DNA from: Acuticoccus sp039034015
Lineage (GTDB): Bacteria; Pseudomonadota; Alphaproteobacteria; Rhizobiales; Amorphaceae
Direction of reading: 5' to 3'
Length of the DNA: 64,000 bases
Assembly (NCBI GenBank): GCA_039034015.1
Contig: JBCCBM010000001.1
Span: 124,001-188,000, forward strand
The translations under genes and the position numbers were made by a program. The notes under the pieces are model-generated. The model was given only the letters and a program-made list of their open reading frames with translations, was not told the origin of the DNA and made no database searches. Below are positions 1 through 8,656 of the stretch, in pieces; position 1 is the first letter of the stretch, and every line of letters begins with the position of its first letter.

Positions 1-1
1 A

Positions 2-511
2 GCGGAGGCCAACCGACGGGCGCTCCAAGAGATGCAGGCCAGGCGCAAAGGCCTCATCGTGCCGCAGCGTGAGATCGTCACCGTCGCGCCCCTGGTGCAC
101 CCACACGAGGGCGTTGCCATCACCGCCGACAATGCAAAAGACTTTGCCGTCCATGTGCCTGAGGGCGACGTGGAAGAGGCGGTGGCGGCGGCCGGGGAGG
201 CCTCTTCCATCAACGCTGCGGCCAAAACCGCAGAGCGGCCAATGCCCATCGGCGTGCGCGGCGATGTGGTGATCCGCTGGCTGGAGATGCTTGCGAATGC
301 CCCGCGCAAAGACATGGCCGAAACGCTGGAAAAACTGCGCAAGGACAAGAAGGTGCGCGTGGCAGAGCTTCGCATGATCTGCGCTGAGGCGCTGGGCGAG
401 CCGCCGCAGCAGCGCAAAAAGGCCGAGCACCTGGAGACCCTGCGCAGCCATTTCCTGCCCTCTGGCCGGCCGGCACGGGTGGAGCGGGCGGACATTCACG
501 CCACGCATTGA
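2..511 (+). CDS. Hypothetical protein, 5' end outside window
   Basis: The frame is open from the first base of the window, so the start lies upstream; the first internal ATG is at 32. The visible part has no signal peptide or membrane segment. It is Ala/Glu/Lys/Arg-rich, with a helical charged stretch in the second half (KDMAETLEKLRKDKKVRVAE). I do not recognise a family. It reads toward ilvC but ends 124 bases before it, and the gap holds a ribosome site for ilvC, so it need not be in the same operon. Real coding is likely from the consistent GC-rich third positions. Function unknown. Confidence 0.55.
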   Translation, partial: AEANRRALQEMQARRKGLIVPQREIVTVAPLVHPHEGVAITADNAKDFAVHVPEGDVEEAVAAAGEASSINAAAKTAERPMPIGVRGDVVIRWLEMLANAPRKDMAETLEKLRKDKKVRVAELRMICAEALGEPPQQRKKAEHLETLRSHFLPSGRPARVERADIHATH

Positions 512-635
512 CGGTCTTTGCGCGCCAATTGGTGTGATCGGACGGTCGGCCAGGCATTCACAACCCCGTTGCAAAGGGTCTATGTGACCGGCAACGGGAG
601 TTTGGCTCCCAAATCACAAGAACGGGAGCGTCTGA

Positions 636-1655
636 ATGCGCGTCTATTATGATCGCGATGCCGATATCAATCTCATCAAAGACAAGAAGGTCGCGGTCGT
701 GGGCTATGGCAGCCAAGGGCATGCCCACACGCTGAACCTGCGCGATTCGGGCGCGTCCCACGTGGCGGTGGCGCTGCGCCCGGGCTCGGCCTCCGCCAAA
801 AAGGCCGAAGGGGAAGGCATCACCGTGATGACGGTGGAGGACGCGGCCAAGTGGGCCGATGTCGTCATGATGCTCACCCCCGATGAGCTCCAGGCCGACA
901 TCTACCGCGACCAGCTCGCCCCCCACATGAAAGAGGGCGCGGCGCTCATGTTCGCCCACGGCCTCAACGTGCACTTCAACCTCATTGAGGCGCGCACCGA
1001 CCTTGACGTTTTGATGGTGGCGCCAAAAGGCCCCGGCCACACAGTGCGCTCCGAATATCAGCGGGGCGGGGGGGTTCCGTGCCTGATTGCGATTGCGCAG
1101 GATGCCACCGGCAACGCCCACGATCTGGGTCTTGCCTACGCCTCGGCCATCGGCGGCGGGCGCGCCGGCATCATCGAGACCACCTTTAAGGAAGAGTGCG
1201 AGACCGACCTTTTCGGCGAGCAGGTGGTTCTTTGCGGTGGCCTTGTGGAGCTGATCCGCGCCGGCTTTGAGACGCTGGTGGAGGCGGGCTATGCGCCCGA
1301 GATGGCGTACTTTGAGTGCCTCCACGAGGTGAAGCTCATCGTCGACCTCATCTACGAGGGCGGCATTGCCAACATGAACTATTCGATCTCCAACACCGCC
1401 GAGTATGGCGAATACGTGACCGGCCCACGCATCATCACCGATGAGACGAAGGCGGAGATGAAAAAGGTTCTGGCCGAGATCCAAAACGGCACCTTTACGC
1501 GCAATTGGATGCTGGAAAACCGGGTCAATCAAACCTCGTTCAAGGCCGTGCGGGCGAAGAATGCCGCCCACCCCATCGAGGCGGTGGGCGGTGACCTTCG
1601 CGCCATGATGCCGTGGATCCAGGAAAAGGCGCTGGTCGACAAAGACCGCAACTAG
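636..1655 (+). CDS. ilvC: Ketol-acid reductoisomerase (NADP+)
   Basis: IlvC converts acetolactate or acetohydroxybutyrate to the dihydroxy acid in valine, leucine and isoleucine synthesis, in the cytosol. The 339-residue length is that of class I KARI. The Rossmann motif VVGYGSQGHAHTLNLRDSG is near residue 22, followed by PKGPGHTVR, the FKEECETDLFGEQVVLCGG metal-binding segment and a C-terminal helical domain. The start is supported by GGGAG about 8 bases upstream. rsmD follows 5 bases after the stop, so the two are probably co-transcribed. Confidence 0.97.
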   Translation: MRVYYDRDADINLIKDKKVAVVGYGSQGHAHTLNLRDSGASHVAVALRPGSASAKKAEGEGITVMTVEDAAKWADVVMMLTPDELQADIYRDQLAPHMKEGAALMFAHGLNVHFNLIEARTDLDVLMVAPKGPGHTVRSEYQRGGGVPCLIAIAQDATGNAHDLGLAYASAIGGGRAGIIETTFKEECETDLFGEQVVLCGGLVELIRAGFETLVEAGYAPEMAYFECLHEVKLIVDLIYEGGIANMNYSISNTAEYGEYVTGPRIITDETKAEMKKVLAEIQNGTFTRNWMLENRVNQTSFKAVRAKNAAHPIEAVGGDLRAMMPWIQEKALVDKDRN

Positions 1656-1660
1656 GCCCC

Positions 1661-2212
1661 GTGCGGATCATTGCCGGCGCCCACAAAGGCGCCGGCCTTG
1701 TGGCGCCGAAGGGCGAGCGCACGCGGCCCACCACCGACCGCGTGCGCGAAACGATCTTCAACGTCCTTGCCCACAGCGAAGATGTTTCGCTCGAAGGCGC
1801 CCGGGCGCTGGACCTTTTTGCAGGTTCCGGCGCGCTGGGGCTGGAGGCGCTCTCGCGGGGCGCATCGTTTGCGCTGTTTGTGGAAATGGCGATGCCGGCG
1901 CGGGCGGCGATGCGCACCAACATCGATGCGCTGGGCCTTGCCGGCCGCACCCGCGTTTTCCGCCGCGATGCGACGCGGCTGGGGCCCTCGCCCGTACCCC
2001 CATTTTCATTGGTGTTTTGTGATCCGCCCTATGCCAAGGGGCTTGGCGAGGCCGCCCTTGCGGCGGCCCATGCGGGCGGCTGGGTCGCCCCCGGCGCCAC
2101 AGCCGTTTTGGAGGAGCGCCGGGGCCATGCGCCGGGCGCCATCCCCGGCTGGGCGCTCGCCGACACGCGCGCCGCCGGTGAGACCGTGCTCGCCTTCTTC
2201 CGCGCGACTTAA
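1661..2212 (+). CDS. rsmD: 16S rRNA (guanine966-N2)-methyltransferase RsmD
   Basis: RsmD methylates G966 of 16S rRNA on the small subunit using SAM. The start is taken as GTG 1661, giving 183 residues with the family-typical N-terminus RIIAGAHKGAGL and then RPTTDRVRETIFN. The SAM loop DLFAGSGALGLEALSRGA and the N6/N2-type catalytic motif DPPYAKG are both present. An upstream start at 1613 would overlap ilvC and has no family support. The stop codon overlaps the convergent molybdenum hydroxylase gene by four bases. Confidence 0.93.
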   Translation: MRIIAGAHKGAGLVAPKGERTRPTTDRVRETIFNVLAHSEDVSLEGARALDLFAGSGALGLEALSRGASFALFVEMAMPARAAMRTNIDALGLAGRTRVFRRDATRLGPSPVPPFSLVFCDPPYAKGLGEAALAAAHAGGWVAPGATAVLEERRGHAPGAIPGWALADTRAAGETVLAFFRAT

Positions 2213-4509
2213 GCGGCCTTTTTCGCAGCGGCGTTGAGGGTGCGCCACAGCACATCCGGCGTTGCGGGCATGTCGATGTGGGTGACGCCCGCGTGGCGGG
2301 TGAGGGCGTCCACCAGCGCGTTCATCACCGCGCCGCAGGAGCCGATGGAGCCCGCCTCGCCCGCCCCCTTGATGCCCATCTCGTTGTGCTTTGAGGGGAC
2401 GTTGCGCGTTTCAAAGTGGAAGAAGGGCACATCGTCCGCGCGGGGGAGGGCGTAGTCCATCAAGGAGCCGGACAGGAGCTGTCCGTCCTCGTCATAGACG
2501 GTGTGCTCGAGGAGCGCTTGGCCGATGCCCTGGACGATGCCGCCGTGGACCTGGCCTTCCAAAAGGTTGGGGTTCACGGTCACGCCGAAATCGTCAATCA
2601 CCACGTAGCGCAGGAGGGTGACGACGCCGGTCTCGCGGTCAATCTCCAGTTCGCACGCGTGGGTGCCGTTGGGGAAGGTGGGCTCGGACTGGTCGATTTC
2701 GCCCTCGCCCATCAGGCCGGGCTCTTTGGCGGCGAGCGCGCTGAACGAGACCTCACGGTCGGTGCCCACCACGCGCACCGCGCCGCCGGAGAGTTCAAGG
2801 TCGGAGGTGGCGGCCTCAAGCTCCAGCGAGGCGGCCTCTTTGAGCTTTGTCGCCAGCTCGTCCGACGCGAAGGCCACCGAGGGGAGGCCAAGGGGGATGG
2901 AGCGGGAGCCGCCCGTGCCGCCGCCGGTCTTCACGATGTCGGTGTCGCCCTGGATCATGGTGACGTCAGAAATGTCGACGCCGAGCTTCTCCGCGATCAC
3001 TTGGGCGTAGGCGGTTGCGTGGCCCTGGCCGTTGGACTGGGTGCCGATGCGAAGTTCGAGCCCGCCGCCCTCATTGAGAAGCACTTCGGCCCGCTCAGAG
3101 CCGGGGAAAGCGCAGGCCTCAATGTAGGTGGCAAGGCCGATGCCGCGCAGTTTGCCGCCGGCCGCGCTCTCCGCGTCGCGGGCGGCAAAACCCTGCCAGT
3201 CGATGACGTCCATGGCGCGGGTCATGTGGCCGTCGAACTCGCCGGTGTCGTAGGTGCGGCCGGCGGCGGTCTCGTACGGCATTTGGTGGGGGGCGATGAA
3301 GTTGCGGCGGCGCAGCTCAATCCGGTCGATGCCCGTCACCCGCGCCGCTTCATCCACCAGCCGCTCGATGGTGTAGGCGGCTTCCGGCCGACCCGCGCCG
3401 CGATAGGCATCCACGGGCACGGTGTGGGTGAAGATGCCGTGGATCGCAACGTGCATTGTTGGGATCGCATAGACGCCGGGCGCCATCGTTGTGCCCACCC
3501 AGGGGATGTAGGGGCCGAATTGGGCCAGATAGCCGCCCATGTTGGCTTTGAGGTCGACGCGCAGCGCCAGGAACTTTCCGTCTTTGTCGAGGGCGAGTTC
3601 AGCGGTGGTGAGGTTGTCGCGCCCCTGACTGTCGGAGAGGAAGGATTCAGCCCGGCCGCACACCCATTTGACGGGGCGGCCAAGGTCTTTGGCCGCCTTC
3701 ATCACCAGCGGATATTCGTTGTAGACGAAGATCTTTGTGCCGAAACCGCCGCCGACATCCGGCGTCACCACTTTGATGTTTTGCTCAGGCTCGTCCAAAA
3801 TTTCGGCAAGGACGCCGATCATGCCGTGGCCGCCCTGGGTGCCGGCGGTCAGGACGTGCCGCTCACCGTCATGCTCGGCAATGCAGGTGCGCGTTTCCAT
3901 GTAGTTGGTGATGAGGCGGTTGTTGACGAGGTCGAGCCTTGCAACCGTCGCGGCCTTTTCAAAGGCGGCTGCGGTGTCAGCGGCGTTCCCTTGGGAAAAG
4001 TGGAAGGCGATGTTGCTGTCGCGGTCCGGCCAGACTTTTGGTGCGCCCTCTTTCAGGGCGTCAGCCATGTCGATGACGCTCTCCTCGGCCTGCCAGTCCA
4101 CCATGATGGCCTCGGCGGCATCGTTGGCGGCGTCCGGCGTTTCGGCGACAATCATGGCCACCGGAACGCCCACGTGGTTCACCCGCCCGTCGGCAAGGGC
4201 GGGGCGGGGCGGCACGGACGGGCGCGTCCCATCGGCCTGCTTTAAGAACGCGGCCTTGCAGGGCAGGGGTTTGAGGTCCGCAATGTCGGCGGCGGTGTAG
4301 ATGGCGACGACGCCGGGCATTTTTCGCGCGTCGTCCGCGTCGATGGTGAAGGTGCCGGCCGCGATGGGGGAACGCAGGAACGCGGCGGTGAGGGCGCCCT
4401 CGGGCTGGACATCGGCGGTGTAGCGGCCGTGACCGGTGATGAAGGCCTCATCCTCCACCCGCAGCGCCCGGGCGCCGACGCCGAACTTGCCCATGGTCAT
4501 GTCGTTCAT
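2209..4509 (-). CDS. Molybdopterin-binding subunit of xanthine dehydrogenase/CoxL family (form II type)
   Basis: This is a 766-residue large subunit of the molybdenum hydroxylase family, which includes CO dehydrogenase, xanthine dehydrogenase and aldehyde oxidases. The N-terminal domain begins GVGARALRVEDEAFITGHGR. The Mo-cofactor region carries GGGFGTK and the active-site loop AYRGAGR. That loop is the form II (CoxL-like) signature; true form I CO dehydrogenase has AYxCSFR. Substrate is therefore unknown and CO oxidation is doubtful. No FeS (CoxS) or FAD (CoxM) subunit lies beside it: rsmD is convergent downstream and cysK is upstream. The partner subunits must be elsewhere, or be shared. 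Confidence 0.9.
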   Translation of the reverse strand: MNDMTMGKFGVGARALRVEDEAFITGHGRYTADVQPEGALTAAFLRSPIAAGTFTIDADDARKMPGVVAIYTAADIADLKPLPCKAAFLKQADGTRPSVPPRPALADGRVNHVGVPVAMIVAETPDAANDAAEAIMVDWQAEESVIDMADALKEGAPKVWPDRDSNIAFHFSQGNAADTAAAFEKAATVARLDLVNNRLITNYMETRTCIAEHDGERHVLTAGTQGGHGMIGVLAEILDEPEQNIKVVTPDVGGGFGTKIFVYNEYPLVMKAAKDLGRPVKWVCGRAESFLSDSQGRDNLTTAELALDKDGKFLALRVDLKANMGGYLAQFGPYIPWVGTTMAPGVYAIPTMHVAIHGIFTHTVPVDAYRGAGRPEAAYTIERLVDEAARVTGIDRIELRRRNFIAPHQMPYETAAGRTYDTGEFDGHMTRAMDVIDWQGFAARDAESAAGGKLRGIGLATYIEACAFPGSERAEVLLNEGGGLELRIGTQSNGQGHATAYAQVIAEKLGVDISDVTMIQGDTDIVKTGGGTGGSRSIPLGLPSVAFASDELATKLKEAASLELEAATSDLELSGGAVRVVGTDREVSFSALAAKEPGLMGEGEIDQSEPTFPNGTHACELEIDRETGVVTLLRYVVIDDFGVTVNPNLLEGQVHGGIVQGIGQALLEHTVYDEDGQLLSGSLMDYALPRADDVPFFHFETRNVPSKHNEMGIKGAGEAGSIGSCGAVMNALVDALTRHAGVTHIDMPATPDVLWRTLNAAAKKAA

Positions 4510-4586
4510 CGCCGATCCTCCTCACTCTCCCGCCGCAGGTAGCGCGCGGCAGGGGAAAGCGCCAGCGGCCGCACCGTCGCGGCCCC

Positions 4587-5612
4587 TCAGGTGGGGTCCA
4601 CGAGGGGCAGATCGAGCGTGGCGTTTGCCTCCAGCCACTCCGGCACGGGCAAGTTTTTGGAGCGCATGAATTCTGGGTTATAAAGCTTTGAGGCGTAGCG
4701 GTGCCCGTAATCGCAAAGGATCGTCACGATGGTGTGGCCGGGCCCCATGTCTTTTGCCATACGAATGGCGCCGGCAATGTTGATCCCCGTTGAAAGACCC
4801 ATGACAAGACCTTCTGAAATGAGGTCGTAGACAATGGGGACGGCTTCATTGTCAGTGATGGAATAGGCAAAGTCGGGGGAAAGACCGTCAAGGTTGGCGG
4901 TGATGCGGCCTTGGCCGATCCCTTCGGAGATGGACGACCCTTCCGATTTCAGCGCCCCATTCACAAAATGCTCGTAGAGCGCGGCGCCCTTGGGGTCGGC
5001 AAGGCCAATCTTGACCCCCTTGCCCTGGAGCGCGGCCGCAACGCCAGCGAGCGTCCCGCCCGAGCCGCACGCGCAAATAAAACCATCCACCTTGCCATCG
5101 GTTTGGGCGAAGATTTCGGGGCCCGTCGTTTCGATGTGGGCTTGGCGGTTGGCGGTGTTGTCGAACTGGTTGGCCCAGATGGCGCCGTTCTCTGCGCTGG
5201 CGGCTATTTGCGCGGCGAGGCGGCCGGAGAGTTTCACGTAGTTGTTGGGGTTTTTGTACGGCAGCGCGTCCACCTCCACGAGGGTGGCGCCGGCAAGTTT
5301 GAGCGCTTGCTTCTTCTCTTCGCTCTGGGTGCGGGGGATCACGATGACGGTTTTGAACCCCATCGCATTGCCGACCAAAGAAAGGCCGATGCCGGTGTTG
5401 CCGGCGGTCCCTTCAACAATGGTGCCGCCGGGCTGGAGCGCGCCCCTCTTTATGGCGTCGCGGATGATGAAGAGGGCGGCGCGGTCCTTCACCGATTGGC
5501 CGGGGTTTAGGAACTCGGCCTTTCCGAGGATGGTGCAGCCGGTCTCCTCCGACGCGCGCTTCAGCGTAATGAGGGGGGTGTTGCCGATGAGGTCGATCAT
5601 CGATCCGGCCAT
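4587..5612 (-). CDS. cysK: Cysteine synthase A
   Basis: A PLP enzyme making cysteine from O-acetylserine and sulfide. The start at 5612 is fixed by a strong AAGGAGGT ribosome site just upstream; a longer frame to 5648 is not needed. The 341-residue protein shows GNTPL near the N-terminus, the PLP lysine in NPGQSVKDRAA, and the phosphate loop GTAGNTGIGLSL and GSGGTLAG. The C-terminal extension after CDYGHRYASKLYN is common in alphaproteobacterial forms. The motif GTAGNT rather than EPTSGNT, and the longer tail, distinguish it from enteric CysK, so a related PLP lyase is possible but less likely. Confidence 0.9.
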   Translation of the reverse strand: MAGSMIDLIGNTPLITLKRASEETGCTILGKAEFLNPGQSVKDRAALFIIRDAIKRGALQPGGTIVEGTAGNTGIGLSLVGNAMGFKTVIVIPRTQSEEKKQALKLAGATLVEVDALPYKNPNNYVKLSGRLAAQIAASAENGAIWANQFDNTANRQAHIETTGPEIFAQTDGKVDGFICACGSGGTLAGVAAALQGKGVKIGLADPKGAALYEHFVNGALKSEGSSISEGIGQGRITANLDGLSPDFAYSITDNEAVPIVYDLISEGLVMGLSTGINIAGAIRMAKDMGPGHTIVTILCDYGHRYASKLYNPEFMRSKNLPVPEWLEANATLDLPLVDPT

Positions 5613-5682
5613 GGGGACCTCCTTGCCGCGGTGGCGCGCACCGAACAAAAGGCGCGCGCCGTTGGCAAGGGTTTTGGCGTGC

Positions 5683-6093
5683 TTAGGCCCAGCCGAGTTC
5701 GGCCAGCGCGTGGCCGTCGTTCCAGATTTTGGTCATGTGGCGGATTTTGTCGCCCTCAAATTCCATGGCGTAAACGTAGTCCGACGCGGTGGTTTTGCCC
5801 GTGGCGGGGACGGGGCCGTCGACTGTGTGGGTGCCGTGGAAAACGCCGAACGCGGTGGCAACGCCGCGCTCTTCGTCCACCGAAAAGGCTTTGAGTTCGT
5901 ATGTCGCGCCGGGCATGGGGCCGAAAAGGCCCTTCATCCATTCGGTGTAGGCGTCCAGCGCGGTGATGTCGGCAAGGGCGCCGGATTGGGCCGAAAAGGT
6001 TGCGCCGTCATGGCAGTAGGCGCTGCAGCCCGCCCAGCCTTTGCCGGTTTCGCACGCGTCGAAGAAGGCGCGGGCGGTGGTTTCGATGGTCAT
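5683..6093 (-). CDS. NTF2-like (SnoaL-type) protein
   Basis: A 136-residue single-domain protein with the cone-shaped NTF2/SnoaL pattern: an N-terminal helix (TTARAFFDACETGKGW), then strand-rich sequence ending KIRHMTKIWNDGHALAELGW. Members are small-molecule isomerases, hydrolases or ligand binders, and the substrate cannot be inferred. ATG 6093 is preferred because AGGGA sits about 7 bases upstream; an in-frame GTG at 6099 is the alternative. It lies between phaC and cysK on the same strand with its own spacing, so no operon link is certain. Confidence 0.8.
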   Translation of the reverse strand: MTIETTARAFFDACETGKGWAGCSAYCHDGATFSAQSGALADITALDAYTEWMKGLFGPMPGATYELKAFSVDEERGVATAFGVFHGTHTVDGPVPATGKTTASDYVYAMEFEGDKIRHMTKIWNDGHALAELGWA

Positions 6094-6135
6094 GGTCACG
6101 TCCCTGATGGTTCGCTCGACCTTACGCCAAGGCGA

Positions 6136-8019
6136 TCAATACCGCATCCGCACAAAACTCCCCGGGGCGTCTTCGATAGCGTTGAAGGCGGTGCCGCCGG
6201 GGACGCGGGCGGGCACACGCTCGCCCGAGCGGTGCGCGCCGAGCCAGTCGTGCCAGACGGGCCACCAGGAGCCTGGCACCTCGCGCGCGGTGGCGAGCCA
6301 GCCGTCGAGGTCGCCGGAGGCATCGCCGTCGATCCAGACTTGGTATTTGTTCTTCGCCGGCGGGTTCACGATGCCCGCGATGTGGCCCGAGCCAGTGAGC
6401 ACGTATTTCGCCTCACCGCCGAAGAGTTTGTTGCCCTTGTAGACGGAGATTGCCGGGGCAATGTGGTCTTCCTTCGTTGCCACATTGAAGACGGGGACGG
6501 TGATGTCGGCGGGGGAGAGCATCATGCCCTCGACCTCAAGTTCGCCTTTTGAGAAGCGGTTCTCGAGGTAGAAATTGCGCAGGTAAAACGCGTGGTTGGT
6601 GGCGGGCATCCGCGTGGAATCTGAGTTCCAGTGAAGGAGATCGAAGGGGAACGGGTCTTTGCCGCGGATATAATTGTTGATGACGTAGGGCCACACAAGG
6701 TCGTTCGCGCGCAACATGTTGAAGGCGGAGGCCATGGCCGCGCCGTCTAAAAACCCTTTGCTGCGCATCTTGTGTTCAAGAGTTTCCAGCTGGTCTTTGT
6801 CGACGAAGAGTTTGAGGTCGCCGGCGTGTGTGAAATCCACCTGGGTGGTGAGGAAGGTGGCCGTGTTCACCCGCTGGTCGCCGGTTTTGCCCATGTAGGC
6901 GAGCGTTGTGGCAAGCAGCGTGCCGCCGACGCAATAACCGACCACGTCAAGCTTGTCTTCACCGGTGGAGCGCAGCGCCGCATCAATGGCGTAAACCACA
7001 CCTTCGTGCATGTAGCTGACAAAGTCTTTGTCGCGATGGCGCTCGTCCGGGTTCACCCAAGAACAGACGAACACCGTGTGGCCTTGGGACACCAACCATC
7101 GGATCATCGACTTTTCGGGGTTAAGATCGAGGATGTAAAACTTGTTGATCCACGGGGGGACGATGAGGAGCGGCTCCTTCGCCACATCCCCCGTGGTGGG
7201 CGAATATTCGAGGACCTGGCAGACATCATTTTGCGCGATCACCTTGCCGGGGGTCAGCGCCATGTTTTCGCCGACGGCAAATTTTCCGGGGTCCGTTTGG
7301 CGCAGGCGCAGCTCGCCCTGGCCGCGCGATACGTCCTCGGCCAGCATCTTCATGCCCTTGGCAAGGTTCTCGCCGGACTGGTTGGCCGTTTCGCGCAAGA
7401 GTTCTGGGTTGGTGAGCACGAAGTTTGAGGGGGAGAGCGCGTTCCCCAGCTGTTTGACGTAGAATTGGGCCTTGGCCTTGGTGTGTTCGTCAAGATCATC
7501 GGTGTCATCCACCAGCTTTTCGGCCCAGCGGGTTGTGATGAGATAACCCTGCTTGAGGAAATCGAAGAACTGGATGGCGGTCCAATCGTCGTCCTTGAAC
7601 CGCTTGTCGCCCTTTTCGGGCTCGGCGACGGGGACCGCCTCGTGGCCGGCAAGCCGGCGCATGGACTGGGCGTAAAGGTCCATCCAGTCGGCCGCGAGGC
7701 GCGCTTGGGCCTCAAAGGCTCTGGCCGGGTCGCTCATCCAATAGTGGCCGACGCGGGAGAGCGTCTTCATCCACTCGGTGATTTCGGCGGTGTAGTCGCC
7801 CTTCACCTCGCCCTCGGTAAGGGGCTTTGCGTAGGCGGCGATGGCGTCGTTGGCGTGTGCGAGCATCTTGCCAAGGTTCTCGGCAAAGGCCTCTGGGTTT
7901 TCGACGATGTAGTTGAGGATCGGGTCGCGCGGTGTGGTTTCCGGGGCACGCCCGCCACCGTTCGTGTCCGCTGGGCCGCGGCCGGCGGTGGGCGCGGGTT
8001 TCTTTTGGGCTTCGCTCAT
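6136..8019 (-). CDS. phaC: Class I poly(3-hydroxyalkanoate) synthase
   Basis: It polymerises 3-hydroxyacyl-CoA into PHA storage granules. The 627-residue length fits class I enzymes, which act without PhaE or PhaR. The PhaC N-terminal domain is followed by an alpha/beta-hydrolase domain with the lipase-box variant GYCVGGT (nucleophile Cys). Downstream are the conserved Asp region (VATKEDHIAP) and the His region (GSGHIAGIVNPP). It is divergent from the lipoprotein gene at 8086. No phaA, phaB or phasin gene is in the window. Confidence 0.96.
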   Translation of the reverse strand: MSEAQKKPAPTAGRGPADTNGGGRAPETTPRDPILNYIVENPEAFAENLGKMLAHANDAIAAYAKPLTEGEVKGDYTAEITEWMKTLSRVGHYWMSDPARAFEAQARLAADWMDLYAQSMRRLAGHEAVPVAEPEKGDKRFKDDDWTAIQFFDFLKQGYLITTRWAEKLVDDTDDLDEHTKAKAQFYVKQLGNALSPSNFVLTNPELLRETANQSGENLAKGMKMLAEDVSRGQGELRLRQTDPGKFAVGENMALTPGKVIAQNDVCQVLEYSPTTGDVAKEPLLIVPPWINKFYILDLNPEKSMIRWLVSQGHTVFVCSWVNPDERHRDKDFVSYMHEGVVYAIDAALRSTGEDKLDVVGYCVGGTLLATTLAYMGKTGDQRVNTATFLTTQVDFTHAGDLKLFVDKDQLETLEHKMRSKGFLDGAAMASAFNMLRANDLVWPYVINNYIRGKDPFPFDLLHWNSDSTRMPATNHAFYLRNFYLENRFSKGELEVEGMMLSPADITVPVFNVATKEDHIAPAISVYKGNKLFGGEAKYVLTGSGHIAGIVNPPAKNKYQVWIDGDASGDLDGWLATAREVPGSWWPVWHDWLGAHRSGERVPARVPGGTAFNAIEDAPGSFVRMRY

Positions 8020-8085
8020 GGGACGGACCGTTGTTGCTGTGGCGTGCTCCCCGCGTCACGCCGTCCGGTATTTAGGGCAGGTGCG

Positions 8086-8631
8086 GTGTCTTTGCCCATC
8101 GTGAAACGACTTCTGTTTGCGGCGATCCCCTTTGCGGGCGCGGGGTGGCTCGCGGGTTGCTCCACCGACCCGTTTTCGCCGGTCGTTGACGTGGCGCACC
8201 GCCCCGCCACCATCCTCCCCAGCCAAGCGCCAGAAAAGCGCGCCGATGGGTTTGCCAACATTTTGGCCGACCCTGCACCTGTGGCCGGCCTGCCGCGCAC
8301 GCCCCACGAGATTGCTGCTGATGAGGCCGCCGTTGCCGCCGAGGGCGCGCATCTTGAGGCACGGGCGGCGAGCCTCTCGGGCGGGAGCCAGGCCGCAGCG
8401 CTTTCCGCGCGGGGCCGGAGCCATGTGGCGGCGACGAAGGCGGCGATCGAGGCCTCCGCCCGCCCGGCAAACCCAGCGCTTTTGCCCCGCGCAGAACCGT
8501 TGCCGGCACCGCAAAACCGTGCTGCGCGGGCGCCCGGCGAACCGGTCGACCCCAACACACCCTTGCCGCGCACTGTCGGGGGCCCCGCGTTTTTGGGCGA
8601 CCCTGTTGCGGGGGCCTCAACGGCGGACTAA
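8086..8631 (+). CDS. Predicted lipoprotein of unknown function
   Basis: The N-terminus reads as a lipoprotein signal: basic start (VKR), hydrophobic LLFAAIPFAGAGW, then lipobox LAGC followed by STD. The mature part is about 155 residues, Ala/Pro-rich and low in complexity, with no recognised domain. GTG 8086 is preferred because AGG lies four bases upstream of it; GTG 8101 would give a five-residue shorter protein. It ends 25 bases before the aminotransferase gene and may be co-transcribed with it and hom. Confidence 0.7.
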   Translation: MSLPIVKRLLFAAIPFAGAGWLAGCSTDPFSPVVDVAHRPATILPSQAPEKRADGFANILADPAPVAGLPRTPHEIAADEAAVAAEGAHLEARAASLSGGSQAAALSARGRSHVAATKAAIEASARPANPALLPRAEPLPAPQNRAARAPGEPVDPNTPLPRTVGGPAFLGDPVAGASTAD

Positions 8632-8656
8632 CACACGCGTTCCCTGGAGTTTGGTG

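Noticed and set aside
2416..4245. Long open frame antisense to the CoxL-type gene
   Set aside because: It is a shadow created by high-GC third positions; the minus-strand protein has clear family motifs.
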